From: Pelecanus crispus
Lineage: Eukaryota > Chordata > Aves > Pelecaniformes > Pelecanidae
Direction: 5' to 3'
DNA: 64,000 nt
NCBI RefSeq assembly: GCF_030463565.1
Contig: NC_134656.1
Coordinates: 1,803,001-1,867,000, forward strand
How positions within the stretch are numbered: the first letter of the stretch is position 1; each line of letters opens with the position of its first letter. The position numbers were made by a program, and so were the translations under genes. Shown piece after piece: positions 18,454-32,200 of the stretch. Under the pieces are notes generated by a model that worked only from the letters and a program-made list of their open reading frames with translations, had not been told where the DNA came from and made no database searches.

Positions 18454-19827
18454 AAAAAAAGCACCAGAAGCAAAGAGCTGAAGGGTACAACAAGCTGTTT
18501 CTCAGGAACAAGACACTTCCAGCGCGCTGCGTTGCTGTTGTCGTTTAGGTGTAGCTGGAAGAAGGCAACAGTGGCCGATAGGAACAAGGAGAATCCAGCT
18601 ACCTGGAGCAGCCCCACAGAGTCTGTTAGGAGATGCTAGGAGAGAAACCTGGTTCTTATTTTTTTTTTTTTAAAAACAAAGGGTTTATTTGAAAATTTAC
18701 ACGGAACCAGTGCAGCTAAACCCGAAGGTTTTATTCATGAATTAAGTAGGCATCATGCCTACCAATGAGGAGTGAAATTTTTTAGCTTGGCAAGGAAGAA
18801 CAGCGTGCCCAGGTGAAATCCTGGCTCCGCCAAAGTCTACAGGACGGGAGCAGCAAGATTCCCACCCAGCTGGGATCTCCTCGCCTCGGCTTCTCGCGTT
18901 TCCCAGTTCATCCTGCGCTTTGCTAAATGCCTCGTTTTCGCTACGGTTTGCATATATTTACGAAAAAGGCAGCCGAGCAAAGGGAGAAAAGTGAAGATGT
19001 TTGCAGAGAGGAACGACAGGTAGAGAATTACCTGCGTCCTTCATAGCAAAGGGTGCTTCTGGAAGCACCAACGCGCATTTCAGCGACCACGGATAACCAA
19101 GGCTGGAAGATGGGACGTGGGTAAGACGCCAGTAGGTCCAAGAAACGTCACGATCTTTCGTTTTTTGACAGCGATTCTTTTGGAAGCTAAGAATCTAAGA
19201 CAGCAATTCGTAAGGCTGTAATCTTGACTTGCCTTTTGATCGATTTGGCTCCATAAAAAATGATAAAAACTCTCTTTAAGTAACTTTGCAAAAGGCCTCT
19301 ATCATCAAAGGAAGCCCTCCAACACATACATCGATTTGCTTCCACAACGTTATTCCACTTGTAATTCCACTGCTGCTGGGATTTTAGCACACAGAGAAGG
19401 TGTTAAAAAAGACGACAACCACCAAAAAAAGACCTGCTTCGGACACAAAAATCTCCCCGGTGTTCGGATCAGGATGGGAAGGGTACTCATGCTCCACCCA
19501 GCCTCCCCATCGCGCAGCGCTCACACCTGCAGAAACTCTACCTCACTTGCATGCAACCTGGCTGGCTCAGCCGGAGGGGCGGCCGCGGTCGGGGCTGTTC
19601 GTGAAGGGAGAAGGGGGAAGGCGAAGTCAGCCGCGTCGCTGGCAGCGACATTGCTAAGACAGTATCTGAGTGGAACCGAGAAGGACTTGTTTAGAAAACA
19701 CGAGAGTTATTTTGCACACATGGACGACAACAAGGCTACTTAGTTTTTCCAACATACTCCTTCCTCCCCCACCCTCCCTCCCCCTACAAACAACAGGGCG
19801 AAACAAAAACCAGGAGAAAAAAAATCC

Positions 19828-20214
19828 CTAAGAAATCCAGGTAAAATCCTTGTCGTTCTCCCCAGAGTTGTCCTGCTCCTGCGGAGAGTCGACATCTTTG
19901 TCATCATCTAAAATCACATCATCTTGTGACATTCCTACGTCATCCTTCCACTTGATGTCGTCGTCGTCTCCCATCTCCTCGTCTCCTTCCACTTTGATGT
20001 CATCTGGGTCTTCCATGTACTGCCCTTCCCCGGGGTAGCACTCGTCTGGAGACCCTTCTCCTCCGTTGTGGTCCAGGTGACCGGCTATGCCTCGACCAGA
20101 GCAATCGGCACAAACTCCGTGGCGGCGAGAGCCGTGCTTAATCCCCACGCTGGCCGCAGACATGAACACTCGGTTGCACACTTTGCAGACGTATTTTTTA
20201 TCTTTGCTGTGGAC
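19828..20214 (-). CDS. ZBTB46: ZBTB46 exon 5 (canonical last coding exon)
   Basis: The acceptor is CCTTTTTCCAG in phase 0; 128 codons and a TAG at 19828-19830. It starts [13 protein letters not shown] (the His of finger 2, then a degenerate third finger) and [14 protein letters not shown], then an Asp/Glu-rich tail with DIKVEGDEE. It is more acidic than the human tail. Confidence 0.96.
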   Translation of the reverse strand, partial: VHSKDKKYVCKVCNRVFMSAASVGIKHGSRRHGVCADCSGRGIAGHLDHNGGEGSPDECYPGEGQYMEDPDDIKVEGDEEMGDDDDIKWKDDVGMSQDDVILDDDKDVDSPQEQDNSGENDKDFTWIS

Positions 20215-23200
20215 CTGGAAAAGGAGAACGATCAGAAACGTTAATGCCAGTGGAGACGGACCGAGCGCTGCAGGGAAGGGCACGCTCCCCCGTCCCGCAA
20301 AGGCAAAACCACCGCAGCCCACGGCTGCAACCCGAGATCGGCACGGGCTTTCATCGCTGAGCTTAAACCCACCGCGGTTAATTCACCCTTGTAATGGTGT
20401 CACACAATGGAAAATCCTTTCGAGACTGCCTTTTGATCATCAAACTAGTAGTTTTGAGAGGAACTTTTATTGCTTCGCTTTTTTCTCCCCTTTTCCTTTT
20501 GTTTTTCTGGGGTGCAACAGTTGCATCACGCCATCGCCATGAGGAAAACCTTAAAAAGGAAAAAAAACCCCACCAGCCCCACGCACCGGTTCTCTGCAGA
20601 CCAGAGCGGAACAACCCGCGATCAAACCGGTGTTAACGTCACGCTAGTTTTGCCATCTCGCTCCTGATCCCACTGCTGCCAAAAACCAAAGATTAGGAGC
20701 ACTGTTAACGCATCCTGTATCTCTAAAAAAAAAAAAAAATGCAGCCAAATACACTTCTAACCTTATTTCTGACTGCTTTGGTGGCTGAAAAATGGTTTGT
20801 CACAAATGTTTCTCTTCTATAAATCACGCTGCATTTTATGTCTGAGAATAACAGGCGCACAGAGCTATGACACTTACGGAATAAGCGGTAAGTGGGGAAA
20901 TGCTCTGCAGGATACCAGAAATCACTTCAAGATTCAAACTTCACTACACAATGAGCAGAATGACAGACACCGAGAAGCACAAAAACACCTCATCAAAGGT
21001 GACATCTGTCGCTGGCTGCTTTTGCCATGTGTGGAAGGCAAGGAGCTTGCTCAAAACATTCACCTGCTCCTCTCCCAAAGGAAACAGCCAACCAGTGCAG
21101 CGAGAACTCCTGAATTCCACCACGAGCCTCATCAGATACCTTCATTTATTTATTTTTTAATATTTATTAAAAGAATATAAAGTACATATAAAATACACAT
21201 ATATTCATTTAATTTATATATAGAATAGTTCAGTTGGAAGGGACCTAAAACAACCACCTAGTCCAACTGCCTGACTACTTCAGGGCTGGCCCACGTTACA
21301 CATTTTTTTTTTTCCTTCTTTATATATATATTCTTTATTTTTTTATGTATCAACGCCACACCGGGAGAGCCCAGGAGCTCGCTTGGGCCAGTGCCCCGTT
21401 GCTGGCACCGATCAGCAGGAGACGCTTTGGGAAGCGGTGTCGGAGCGGAGCAGGATCCGCCTTGTACTGCACTGTTCGACCAGGATCTGGGGTCGTCCCG
21501 AGCAAGCCGCTTCATGCAGACCATCAGCTACCAGAGCCTCTGGGCACGTATCGCCAGTGCCTAATCCTTTTTTTAACTCATTTATTCTTCTCGTGCTCAC
21601 AACGGTCCATAGGAAAGGTTTTGCTGGTTAAACACGCCTTGCGTGGAAAAGCCCTTCCTTTTATTTCCAACCGGCTGCCCGGCGAGGCCAGTTCCCCGCT
21701 CCAGCCCCAGCACGGGATCACCTGCTCTCAAAACCGAATTCTCCGTAGCCCCGCGCTCGCTGCTCATACCCAGCCGAACTGAAGGTATTTGGGAAGAGGG
21801 CAAATTGACCCATCTTACCCCCTCAGCCCTCACTACCGCAGGACACTCGCTCAGGCTTTGTACTGCACCGGTCCCGACGGCGTTCAAAGCCTGCGAGCTT
21901 TTCTGATCTGCTCTGGCTTCAGGTTCTCCCTGCTCTGAGCTAGTCCCTGTGATGTATTCTTCAACCGCATCAAGCAAAGTCATTGTATTTTTTTTTTTTT
22001 TTAAAAAACTACATGTAAGCTTTTTTAAAAGCAGTTGGACAGGGCTTGTCAAAGCCATCTAACAGGCTCAATAGGCATCACTCATTTTTAACTGTCAGAA
22101 GAATGATTTTCAGGCATCGAAAGCTGAATAGGATTACAGAAGGTGGTCAAGGGTGCAGAATAAGGGCTAAAAGAGCCACACACAAAAGAAATTACAAAAC
22201 AGGTACTAAACCGATACGTACTTGAAATATCCGTTAAAAAACTGATCACCTCTCTCCCTCTTTTCCAACGCTGTCAGTTTAGTCAGCAGATTCGCAGTGA
22301 ACTGTATTTCTGGATGCAGCTGAACCAAAATTGATCTTATTTCCCTTATCGCCAAATTAGTAAGTATTAAACACAGAAATGGTGTTTGGCCCTCAGTATC
22401 TGAAAATGCCATTAGAAAGACCATATTCTAACTGACTAAATACCAGTATTCCAAGGGAGAGAGGGTAAAACGTGCTGACAACATCCTAAATTTCTGGACA
22501 AAATTAAAAAAAAAAAAAAAAAAAAAGGGGCAAAGTTCTCAGAAGTAAAACGATGGAGGCAACCAGCTGGCAGGACAAGGCGTGCCCTGCTGCAAAACTA
22601 GTAACGGAGCTTGAAGTCCGCGTGCTTGCGGCAGGACTAAGCTCGCTGCTCGGATCCGCCTCCCGAACACCAGAACCCCGACGCCCCAAGGAAATAAGGA
22701 CGGGAAGCGGCGGGGAGCAGGCAGTCCCCCACGCAGACGGCCGGGCGCTCATCCGAACGGACACAGGCGCATGGAAGGAAGCGGCAGTCGACGGTGGGGA
22801 TCTGAACACCGCAGCAACTCATCACGTAAGCCCCTCGATCATCCCGGCGCAGGCAGCACCGCCGTTCGGCAAGCCGCGCCGCGCCGCCGGCACCTGCTGC
22901 AAGCGGCCAAGTGGCCGCCAGCTGAGCGGGCTGCAGCTCTTCCCAGGAAAAGGCACACGCTTTCGCAACAGCAGCAAGGATGGAGCAAGCTGCGTACGTG
23001 GTACAATGCCTGCAGTAAGAGTCAAGTTCGCTATGGATTTTCAAAAATAAAACATTAAAAAAAAACAAAACCCAAAAAAACGACCCTAAAAATGCTACTG
23101 CGAGGAAACAGAAGCTCAGTATGCAAATGAAACCACTCTTTCCCATCTAAATTTATCCTGCCAGTTTTCAGCAGTTTGCAGTCACTTGCGATGCTGCGAC

Positions 23201-26200
23201 AGACCAGGTAAGAAAGTTCAGCGTATCTAGAATCATACAGAGAGAAGTCACCTCAAATCAGAACCAAGAAACTTTTGGTTAAGTTTTTTTTTTTTAAGCT
23301 GAAAATCTTGAGGGTATGACGGGGTAGCGCTTCCTTCTGGACACAGCCTGTTCACTGCAACGGGGCGAGAAACCTCGGTTTATGCGCTGCCACCACACAG
23401 AAGTCTCACTTGAGATGCAAAGATTTCAGAAAGAAAATCTTGGTTTTACTTTAATCGTCCAAAGAAAACAAGCATTCCTATTCAATTTAAATATTCTATA
23501 AAGACTATAAAAATATGCTTTTTTAATTTGAGCGAAAAAACCTAAAATAGCCCCTTTTGTCTTTGGTCATCAGTTGAGGAACTGAGAGAGACATGGGGTT
23601 TGGCGTGTCAAACCTTCTTCCTTTTCCTCCACGTTATTTTTATAACACGTATTTTTATTTGATGTACACCAGCATTCAACTTTCCAGATTTACCTGAGCG
23701 TTGACAATCAAGCCCCAAAGCGTCATTTGCGCCAGCAATAAGATGACGAGACAAGCAAAGCGTACGAATCCAGCAGCGCATCTTGCCACAAGCACTTCAG
23801 CCAGCCTGCACGACTGCTTTTGTAAATGAAGATCACGGTGCCATCTACACGTAAGAAAATACCCCTTTTCATAGCTTCATTTCAAAAGAAACTTCAGATA
23901 AAGTTCAGAAACTGGAATTTTTCTGAGGCGTTGCTTACAACGGTACCCCAAAAAATCCCAAATCCCTGCCCTTTATTCTTCAGTGCATCCATTCCAAGAT
24001 ACCTGGGAGTAATTTACGGCTCTTCGGAAATAAAAACAAATCGGTACTGCCAGTGTTACGCTTTTTTCAGGAATTGGCACTAAAAATCTGTAATCCAGCT
24101 GGTATTTTCTAACCTAGCTTAATTCCTGACGTAAAAGAAGTCATACAGAGATTCAGACAGACATATATCATCTCCTCTACGTGTTCACAAATAGCTGATT
24201 TCATCTGCCTGGGTGTAGAACAGAACTTGAACTTCAGACTCAACAGAACCTAGAATGATTCCAGCAGCAAAAAAAAAAAGAGAGAACTAAAATTCATTTG
24301 CAGATCACCTCAGTTTCAGTCCTACAGGGCATAATGCACTTTCCTGCCTTCTCCACGGTACGTAAAGATATGCTGACTCTCACTAGTATAGCAATTTATA
24401 GAGCAAGAAAAGGAACTGCAAATTTTGTTACGCTTGAACCAAGTTGCACCACTTTTACTAAATGGCCTTTGAAGGAAGGTATGCAAGGGGACGCACGCGC
24501 TTGCAGGACTGGGATGAGGGCACTGAAGTTCTTTGTGGCTTTTTGAGAATTACAACCAGGAAAACATTAACAATCTAAGCACACCTCCTCCAGTAAGATA
24601 GTCTTTACATTCAAAATTTCATAGATAATATGATATATATAATATAAATATGGAAAAAGTTATTTAAATTACCTCAACAAATCAATTCTTAAGTCACTGA
24701 AACTGTCGACACCCTTGTGATTTTTTTTTTTTAATATCTCGCTGTATTAGGACCTCACAGCTACCATCCTCAGTATTTAGAAAAACCTCAAGTTTCCTCT
24801 ACAAGCTTAATTAGAAGGGCAACAGAGCTTGCTGGCGTGCATTGCTGAAATAATTACGTAGAAACTATTTGCTCTTCCACAATATCACCTCTATACCGAG
24901 CTTTGAGAAACCACTTTAGGATGGCACATTAATTCTCCCCTGAAAAAAAACCCCAAAATTTGGCTTAACATTCTGTTTCTGAAGAGGCTGTGAAAAGCCA
25001 GACCATGGCACCAGCCAGCCTCCTAGTCGGTTTTGAGCAGCTGTCTTTAATAAGGCGTAACATTATTTTCGATAACTAAGCATTACCAGACCAGAGCAGC
25101 TTTGCCTCGAATTCTCCTTGCTGAGCAACTTATTTTAAAACTTTCTGCATCGAGTCATTCAACCTATTAAAAAAAAAAAAAAATTTCCTTTTCCATCCTG
25201 CAGACAGGATTAGCCATTCTACCTGCCGTCCCTAAGGCCCAGGCTCTCCCTCTTGCTGGAGAGCAAGGCTGGGTTTGCGAGGCTGGCTCAGCCCGGACGG
25301 TGCCGACCGCTTCCAGGCGCAAGTCGGGAACCCTCCGGCTGAGCCAGGAGAGCCGCTGGAGGGTAGCTCTGGACGCGCAGGCAGCACAACACGGGCCCTT
25401 TGAAAGGTGGGGGGAAAAAGAAAGATACTGGAGAAGCCTTCAGAGGAGCCCCGGAGGGGAAAACAAAGCACAGCCCTAAGCCACCTGAAGCTCCGGTTAT
25501 CTTTAAGCCGAGCGAATCGGCTGTTCCCACCCAGCGCCTGCCCTCTTACCAAGGTGTGCCGCTTCATGTGCTCCCGACGGGTGAACTTCTTCCCACAGAT
25601 CTCACAGGGATAGGGTCTTTCTCCCGTGTGGGATCGCATGTGTCTCTTCAGGATGCACTGGTGCATGGCTGAAAAACTGCAGTACGGGCACTTGAATTTC
25701 TTCCTGATGACCGTGAACTCGTTGACTGTAAGAGAGCAAGCAAAACACGCAGATTACTTTCAGAATGCCTCAAAACGGCCAGTCTTCTCGTTTACTACTT
25801 CACTGTTGAATTAGTTCACTGTGAAATCACACTCTCACCTCTGAACCACCTACGATTTTTTTTAATCCTTATATTATTGCACTCACGTTATTAAAGCTAA
25901 GAACTTCAAGCACCTTCATCAGAGCAGCTTTTGAACAAGCCAATACACAAACATTTAGCAACACTCTGCAACACACATTGCCTAACACTTGCTGAATGGC
26001 AAATAAAGAGGGCTGACGATCTGCTGTAATTCTGATTTATTATAATGAATTATCCTAAGTATCAAGATCTAAAATTCTAACACTATTAGTTGTGGGACGA
26101 GTAGCTAGCCGTGAACAGAGGACCACAAACGTTAACACCCCGACAGTGCCATGCGCTTTAGTTTTATTTATGGGGCGATGCAAGAACGTCATCGCACCCT

Positions 26201-29200
26201 CCAGGAGTATTTCAATGAAGGTGCAGAGACCAAGGATCGCCCAGAAGAAACAGGGCCATTACAGCAAACACACGCTACGTTATCCAGCTCAACTAGTATT
26301 GCCATTGCGGCACGGGTACAGAAATATGAAGGGACGCATATTGTTGAATTACAGCATGACGCTTGCAAGCCTCCTTACAAGACGACTGTATATAGCCCTT
26401 GATGGACTTTTTTCCTGTCCCCCCCGAATCGTCTTTTGCTGAACTAGAGAAGGGATGAATTCTTTGAAGTCGTTTTGACATCGTTGCTTCTTTTCTTCTT
26501 GTCATCTCCTTAGAAGCGCACTGAAAGCGGACTCAGGGGACGCGTACAGTATTGACAGCCCAAGGGTCTAATTTGCCAGGAGAATGCACACGGCAGCTGC
26601 GTCGGAATTTCCTCCTCCTAACAAAGTGAAAGCGCGCTATGCAAAATACAGCAGGTGAAAACAGAGTATTTGCTATTCCCTGAAGACATCCACCCGCTAT
26701 AAGTTTGGAAGCGACTGTCCACATAGATATGATTTTAAATCTCCACCTTCTAATAATTCTACTGCTTTCCATTAGTATGTTAATTTTCACCCACTTTTCT
26801 CCTAATTATTGTTGTTTCTCAAAGCAATGTACTGTTTACATAACAACGAGGGAAAAAAAGAATGCAAGTTCTAGTTAATCACCGCAAGTACGATCGTGTG
26901 TGTAAATGGCTCTTGGTAAATGAAAACAGTCTATGTAGGAGAGCTAAGGGAATAAGGGAAATACCAGACCTACTATACGGCTTCTGACATACCGAGTACT
27001 TTGCAATATTTTTAGATGCTTATTGAAATGTTGTCTCCTACAAATGCCCCACTAGCTGAATGCACGCTGCGTGCTCTCAGTATACCACAGATAACGCCCT
27101 GGGAGTTACACCGTACGCTGAAACCCAGCTGCTTAAAAAAAAAAAAAGGCCTTTTTTAAGAAAGTCAGTAGGCCCATGTACTCGGTGGTGGTTATTTTAA
27201 TGCCCAATTTGTGGGCTTTTTCTTCCTTTTGTTTTTTAAATTTTTCCCCATCTTGTAGTTGCAATATAGACAAAACGATGTGACCAGTAACTACATTTGT
27301 CGCTCGTGTAAAAGTGCAAACTGCATGATGCTATTAAGAGACATCTTGAAACAGGGGAACACCACCCTCCATAATCAGAACAAACGTTTCAACACAAGCT
27401 CATCTTGGAAAAGCACTCTAAGAAGTTTTTTTATTGTTCTAATGCAGACTAAAAGTATGGTTCAAGATCTTAAAAGTTGCCATGATGTGAATTTTGTCTT
27501 CGCATTTGTTTTGACTATTCGGGATTATAAACGTATTTTCCACGCAGGTAACTGTGGAAAAAATACTCCCTTTGATTAGCAGTTTGAACGGGATCTAATA
27601 TTTTTATATTCTTTTCGCATGCTCCTAACTTGCTGCTTTGGGCTGCTCAGCAGCTGTGGTGGTCCATCCTACAGGTGCTTTGCTTTGGTGGGGTTTTTCC
27701 AGCACTTTTGTAAAGCTGCAAAGAGAATTTTCTAGCCCAGGGAAAAATAAAAAAAACCCAGAGCCTACTTGCCACTCACCTGGGCCACGGCTGCAACACT
27801 GACAACAGGGAAAGTGACGGCCAAGCCTATTTTATTCACCTGTCAGTAAAGATTACTCCCTGCATCAGGCAGAGTTTGGAAGGGCTGCTCTCAAGTGACT
27901 GCGCACACCTGCGCCTGCACGGCTTTGGGAAGCTCCTGGAGGAGACGCAGCCTTGCTCAAGCTCTTGTTGGTAACCCAACAACTCAGCTGGGCCGCGCAG
28001 CCCTTCTCCTGCCCCTGCCTAACTTCTGATTTACAGTAACTTTTTTTTTTTTTAATAGAAGAAATAGAATGTGAAAACTCTTTTTTATATTACAGAAAAT
28101 GTATTTTTTGCTTTATTTTCTCCTTTGGATTTGACACCCCCTTCTCTATACAATCAGAGGCAAGGAGCCCACTTTATTCTTCAAGAAAGTCTTAAGCAAG
28201 TACCAATTTTACGCTATAAAGCTATTTACGATAACTATGTTTCCGGTTTGATCTTGTAACAGCTTGATTATTAGCGATAGGCCACGCCGACTCTTAGTTC
28301 CCAGGATCACTATAAACCTATCACTATGGAGCCTAGACAAGGCAAGCAAGCGATAAGCTGACCAAGGGCAGTCGAGAGGGGACACGCAACCCTCCTTCCT
28401 CCAGCACGAACCACCACAACCACGCTACCTGTGCAGACCACAGCTAGCAGGACGAGCTGCTCAGCAAGTCGAGTTTCACCACCTCACCCGAAAAAGTTGA
28501 CTCACGGTAACCAGATGCCAAGATTACGAAGTGAAAGTGCTTTAGTGAAGAGAATACTGCAAAAATCCCTTATTTCCTACGTCGCCAGATTGTACCAGAT
28601 CCCGGCACTTCCTAAATGACCAGATGCCTCCTCTCCTTTACTGTTCACTTCAGGGCTGAGCTACTGCAGAAGCTGAAAAGGCAACTCCAGCCCTCGGGTG
28701 CACAGCCCGCGCCGCTGGCACGCTGCTTTCACACACAGCCACCTCCACTTTCATGTTTCCAACGCATAAATGCCCTTCCAACAACATATTCGGAACACGC
28801 TCCGATTTCAAGATCCCTCGTGCTTACTTTTGCCTGTATTCAGCTTCGATCGCTCGAGAATACGATCTTCAGCTTCGAGCGTGCTTATATTCAAAAACAG
28901 TCACAGAACACTTTTTGCAGCTCTAGTTTTATTGAAAACTCTTTTTTTACCAAATAACCATATATTTAGTTCTTGTATCTACAAAAGTAAACACCCCCAA
29001 AAAATAACAACGCTGTTAGAAAAATAACTGTATTGCAGAGTTAACATTTTCACAGTACTGTTAAATATATGCACCCACAAGTACATATATTTAATGAACA
29101 ATATACCAACTTTGGTATAGTCTTTTGTCTAAATGACAAGATTTTATAGCGCTTACGCATAGCAGCATTAAGGTCCTAAGGAATAATCTTTAACAACATC

Positions 29201-32200
29201 ATCGAGACCATTAACAGTAGTGCCACAGATACCAGCTACTGGACACAACTATAGGAAGAACAGCACCAAGAAACGGAGACTGTAACACAAACAGTGCCAT
29301 AGTAAAAATCCATGTACTTAACTTCACTAAAATATTTACAGAAGACGTGCATTTTTAAAACCAACACAATAACACTTGGAAAAAAGCCTTTGGTATTGTT
29401 GTCTCGAGTAACTTTACTTATTTCACTGAGGCTGTTGCATGCAGTAGGCTCCTACATCCCTGACTTGGGAGACGGAAAAGCACCAGCGACACCCTGCCTG
29501 ACAGAGCTACCTTGTATTAACTCTGTAAACCGATACGCAGTTAATAATCACTGAAACACTACACGCATTTGGTTATTACGAAGAATTCACAAACTTTAAG
29601 AGAATTCTTGTCCGCCTAATCCTCCTTATATTTAAGGTTATAAACAGCAAGGTGCAATTTAAGTGTCAGACTTACACTTCCCATCAGCTTCCCATGCCAT
29701 TTTCTAACACAAAAATCCTGCTTTTAAAAAGTTTTCTACACAAACTCTGTGAGCTTCTGCTCTGTTGCATCCTATGGTTCTAACATTTTAAAAAACCCAC
29801 TCCTGATCCTGAAGGGAAACACTGGAAATTCTCAGTGCTGAAGCCAGGAAGCACTCTGATGTGCAGGCCAAGTAAAATACTACCTAAACCTCTGTTAGAG
29901 AGAATGAGTTGACCTGACTGTAGAAAAATAGTTCCACGTTGAATTAAGTTCTCAAATACGAGGAAAATGAACAAACGTGAAATGTCATTAACTATTATCA
30001 TGTGAACGAAGCCTTTCAAAATTTGCTGAAATTACTTTTGCTGGCATCTTTTCCAATTCAGACAAATCCTACCACACTGCTCCCAAATTTCCAGATAAGA
30101 CTCATTTTGGTCACAACTTTCTCTTCTGGCTCAGCTTTCTCCTTCCTCCCTTGCCGGTTATTTAAGAGCAAAATAAGTTACGAGGCAATTAAACTGACAT
30201 CTGTAACGAGGGAAGCTGACAGACTACAAGCTATACATTCACAGACAGCCGTGATCCACAATACCAAAGACGTGTGTGGGAACAAGAGCGGAAAAACATG
30301 AACATGACTTTGCAAAAACATAAAATAAAAAAAAGATGGAAGTGTCGTGTACTACACTGATTATATAGGAACATATTCTCAACTCAAACAAAGAGCAAGA
30401 ACTAAGCCAAGCAGGGAAACTCTGGCTTCCCAACCTGCAGAAATGCAGCCCAGCCGCGGCACGGAGCCGTCGCCCCGAAGCTCCGACCCACAGCAGGAAC
30501 GGGCAGAGCAGCGCTGCACCAGAATGTACCTGCTCCCTCTCTACGAGAGCAAGGGCAGCAGCACCGGGATGCTCTCTCTCACCTAGCTTTCCGCAGGAAA
30601 CAGCTCTGCAAGAAACTCTCCGCTGGACACCTCCAGGCTGCTCAAGTCCACTTTGTGCACAACCAAATATTTCTCATTTTTGTCTCCCTGAGATGCAACG
30701 ATATTATGAGAAAGAACTTTTCTGAAGAACATTAAAGATCATTTGCAGAAGTTGCTTTCGTCTCCTCAGCTGCCTCTCTCGCACGTGAAGGCAAGCAACC
30801 CTCCGACGCTAAAGCTCAAGCTGCTGACAAGCTGTGCTGTACGCAGTGCAGCTGGAAAGCACTACACTTAATTACGCTACTTTCGTTTAACAGTTCTTAT
30901 AATCTGGTTTTGTATGTAAATATATAGCAAGAGACACAGAAATATTTAATCTTGTAAAAAAATAAATGAATTTTTAAAATGCATTTCATATAATAAAATA
31001 GGAATTACAGTAAGACTTCTACCCTCCAGTAACAACCGTTACTGATTTTGTATGTGCACCCTAGGTTACAATTAGATCTTCTGTGGAAACCCTCCTCTCC
31101 TCTACATTCAGTTTGGCTAACTTAGTTATGCAAAACAAACGAGTCAGAAAATTTACAGAATTCCTGAAAGCCACAGCCATACTCCAGTATATTTTAAAGA
31201 GAGTCCCAAAAATACCCAAACATAATATCAATAAAATACACAAGCTTTGCAACTTTCAAGCCCAAATAATATACCCTGCTGCACATACGAACAAGCAGCA
31301 TGTTTTTCTCCTTTAAATGACAGAGAAAACCAGACTTACAAACAGCTTACGGGACTGAGTAACCCAGTGCTTCCACAGCTCCTAATCTCAAGCTGAAAAA
31401 CCCTGAAATGCCCGAATTGTCTCATGGACAGAGCACTAGACCAGAACTCAGAAGACTGAATTCTGCTATTAATCCTATTGCTAACACGCTCAACAAGCTG
31501 AGGTATGTTATTTTCCCAGGGAATACAAGGAAAAACATCACCATTTCTTTTATAAAGCACTTTGAGATCTACTGATAAAAAAAGTTTAAGGTAGTATAAG
31601 CACACAGTATGATTGCACCAATAAGACAGCCAAAGTGCCCCTTATATGGACTGACAAAAGTTATCTCTGCACAAAAATTGCACCGTGGCTGCAGTTACGC
31701 AGTATCTGGAACCAGCACACTATCAACCTGATCAGCTTTGGGGAGTTACTCCATTGTATTACACCTGTGGTACGTTTATTTGCAGCACCAGAACAATGCA
31801 ACAATTTGCTTTTCCTAGTTTAAAAGCAGCGTCTCATATACGCAAACAGTAGCTACGCATCCTCAGGATCCTCATTTTGTCCTACGCTGTCCAAAAGCCC
31901 GAACCCGCCCAGCTGGACAGAGCCCAGGCAACACGCTTTCACGTGGTTAGCGAGGTTCTTCTGTGTGCCGAAGCCCTTGCCACAGAAGAGACACACAAAA
32001 GTACGCTCGTTCGAGTGCACAGACGTAAGATGCCGGTTCAAGTCTGTCTTGTCTCGAAACAGCTTGGCACAGTTAGGACACCGCATCTTCTTACAGTTGA
32101 AGTGGATGGTCTTCTCATGCCGATCCATGTTTGATTTCAGGGTGAAGCTCGCGGGGCATTTGGAGCACTGGAAGCGGGCGAGCTGGCCAGGAGGCACGCT

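Larger units (their letters stand above)
14990..19827 (-). other. ZBTB46: ZBTB46 3' UTR (about 4.8 kb)
   Basis: Minus-strand sequence after the ZBTB46 stop runs without a splice-supported exon to the last minus-strand AATAAA at 15011-15016. It holds many poly-U/poly-A tracts, a TA/CA microsatellite and several earlier poly(A) signals (for example 15380-15385). The length resembles the long 3' UTR of mammalian ZBTB46 (recalled). No other gene was seen. Confidence 0.7.

Noticed and set aside
22206-22424. Minus-strand frame of 72 codons in ZBTB46 intron 4 that looks mildly protein-like
   Set aside because: No acceptor or donor in matching phase was found and no family is recognised; chance open frame in AT-rich intron.
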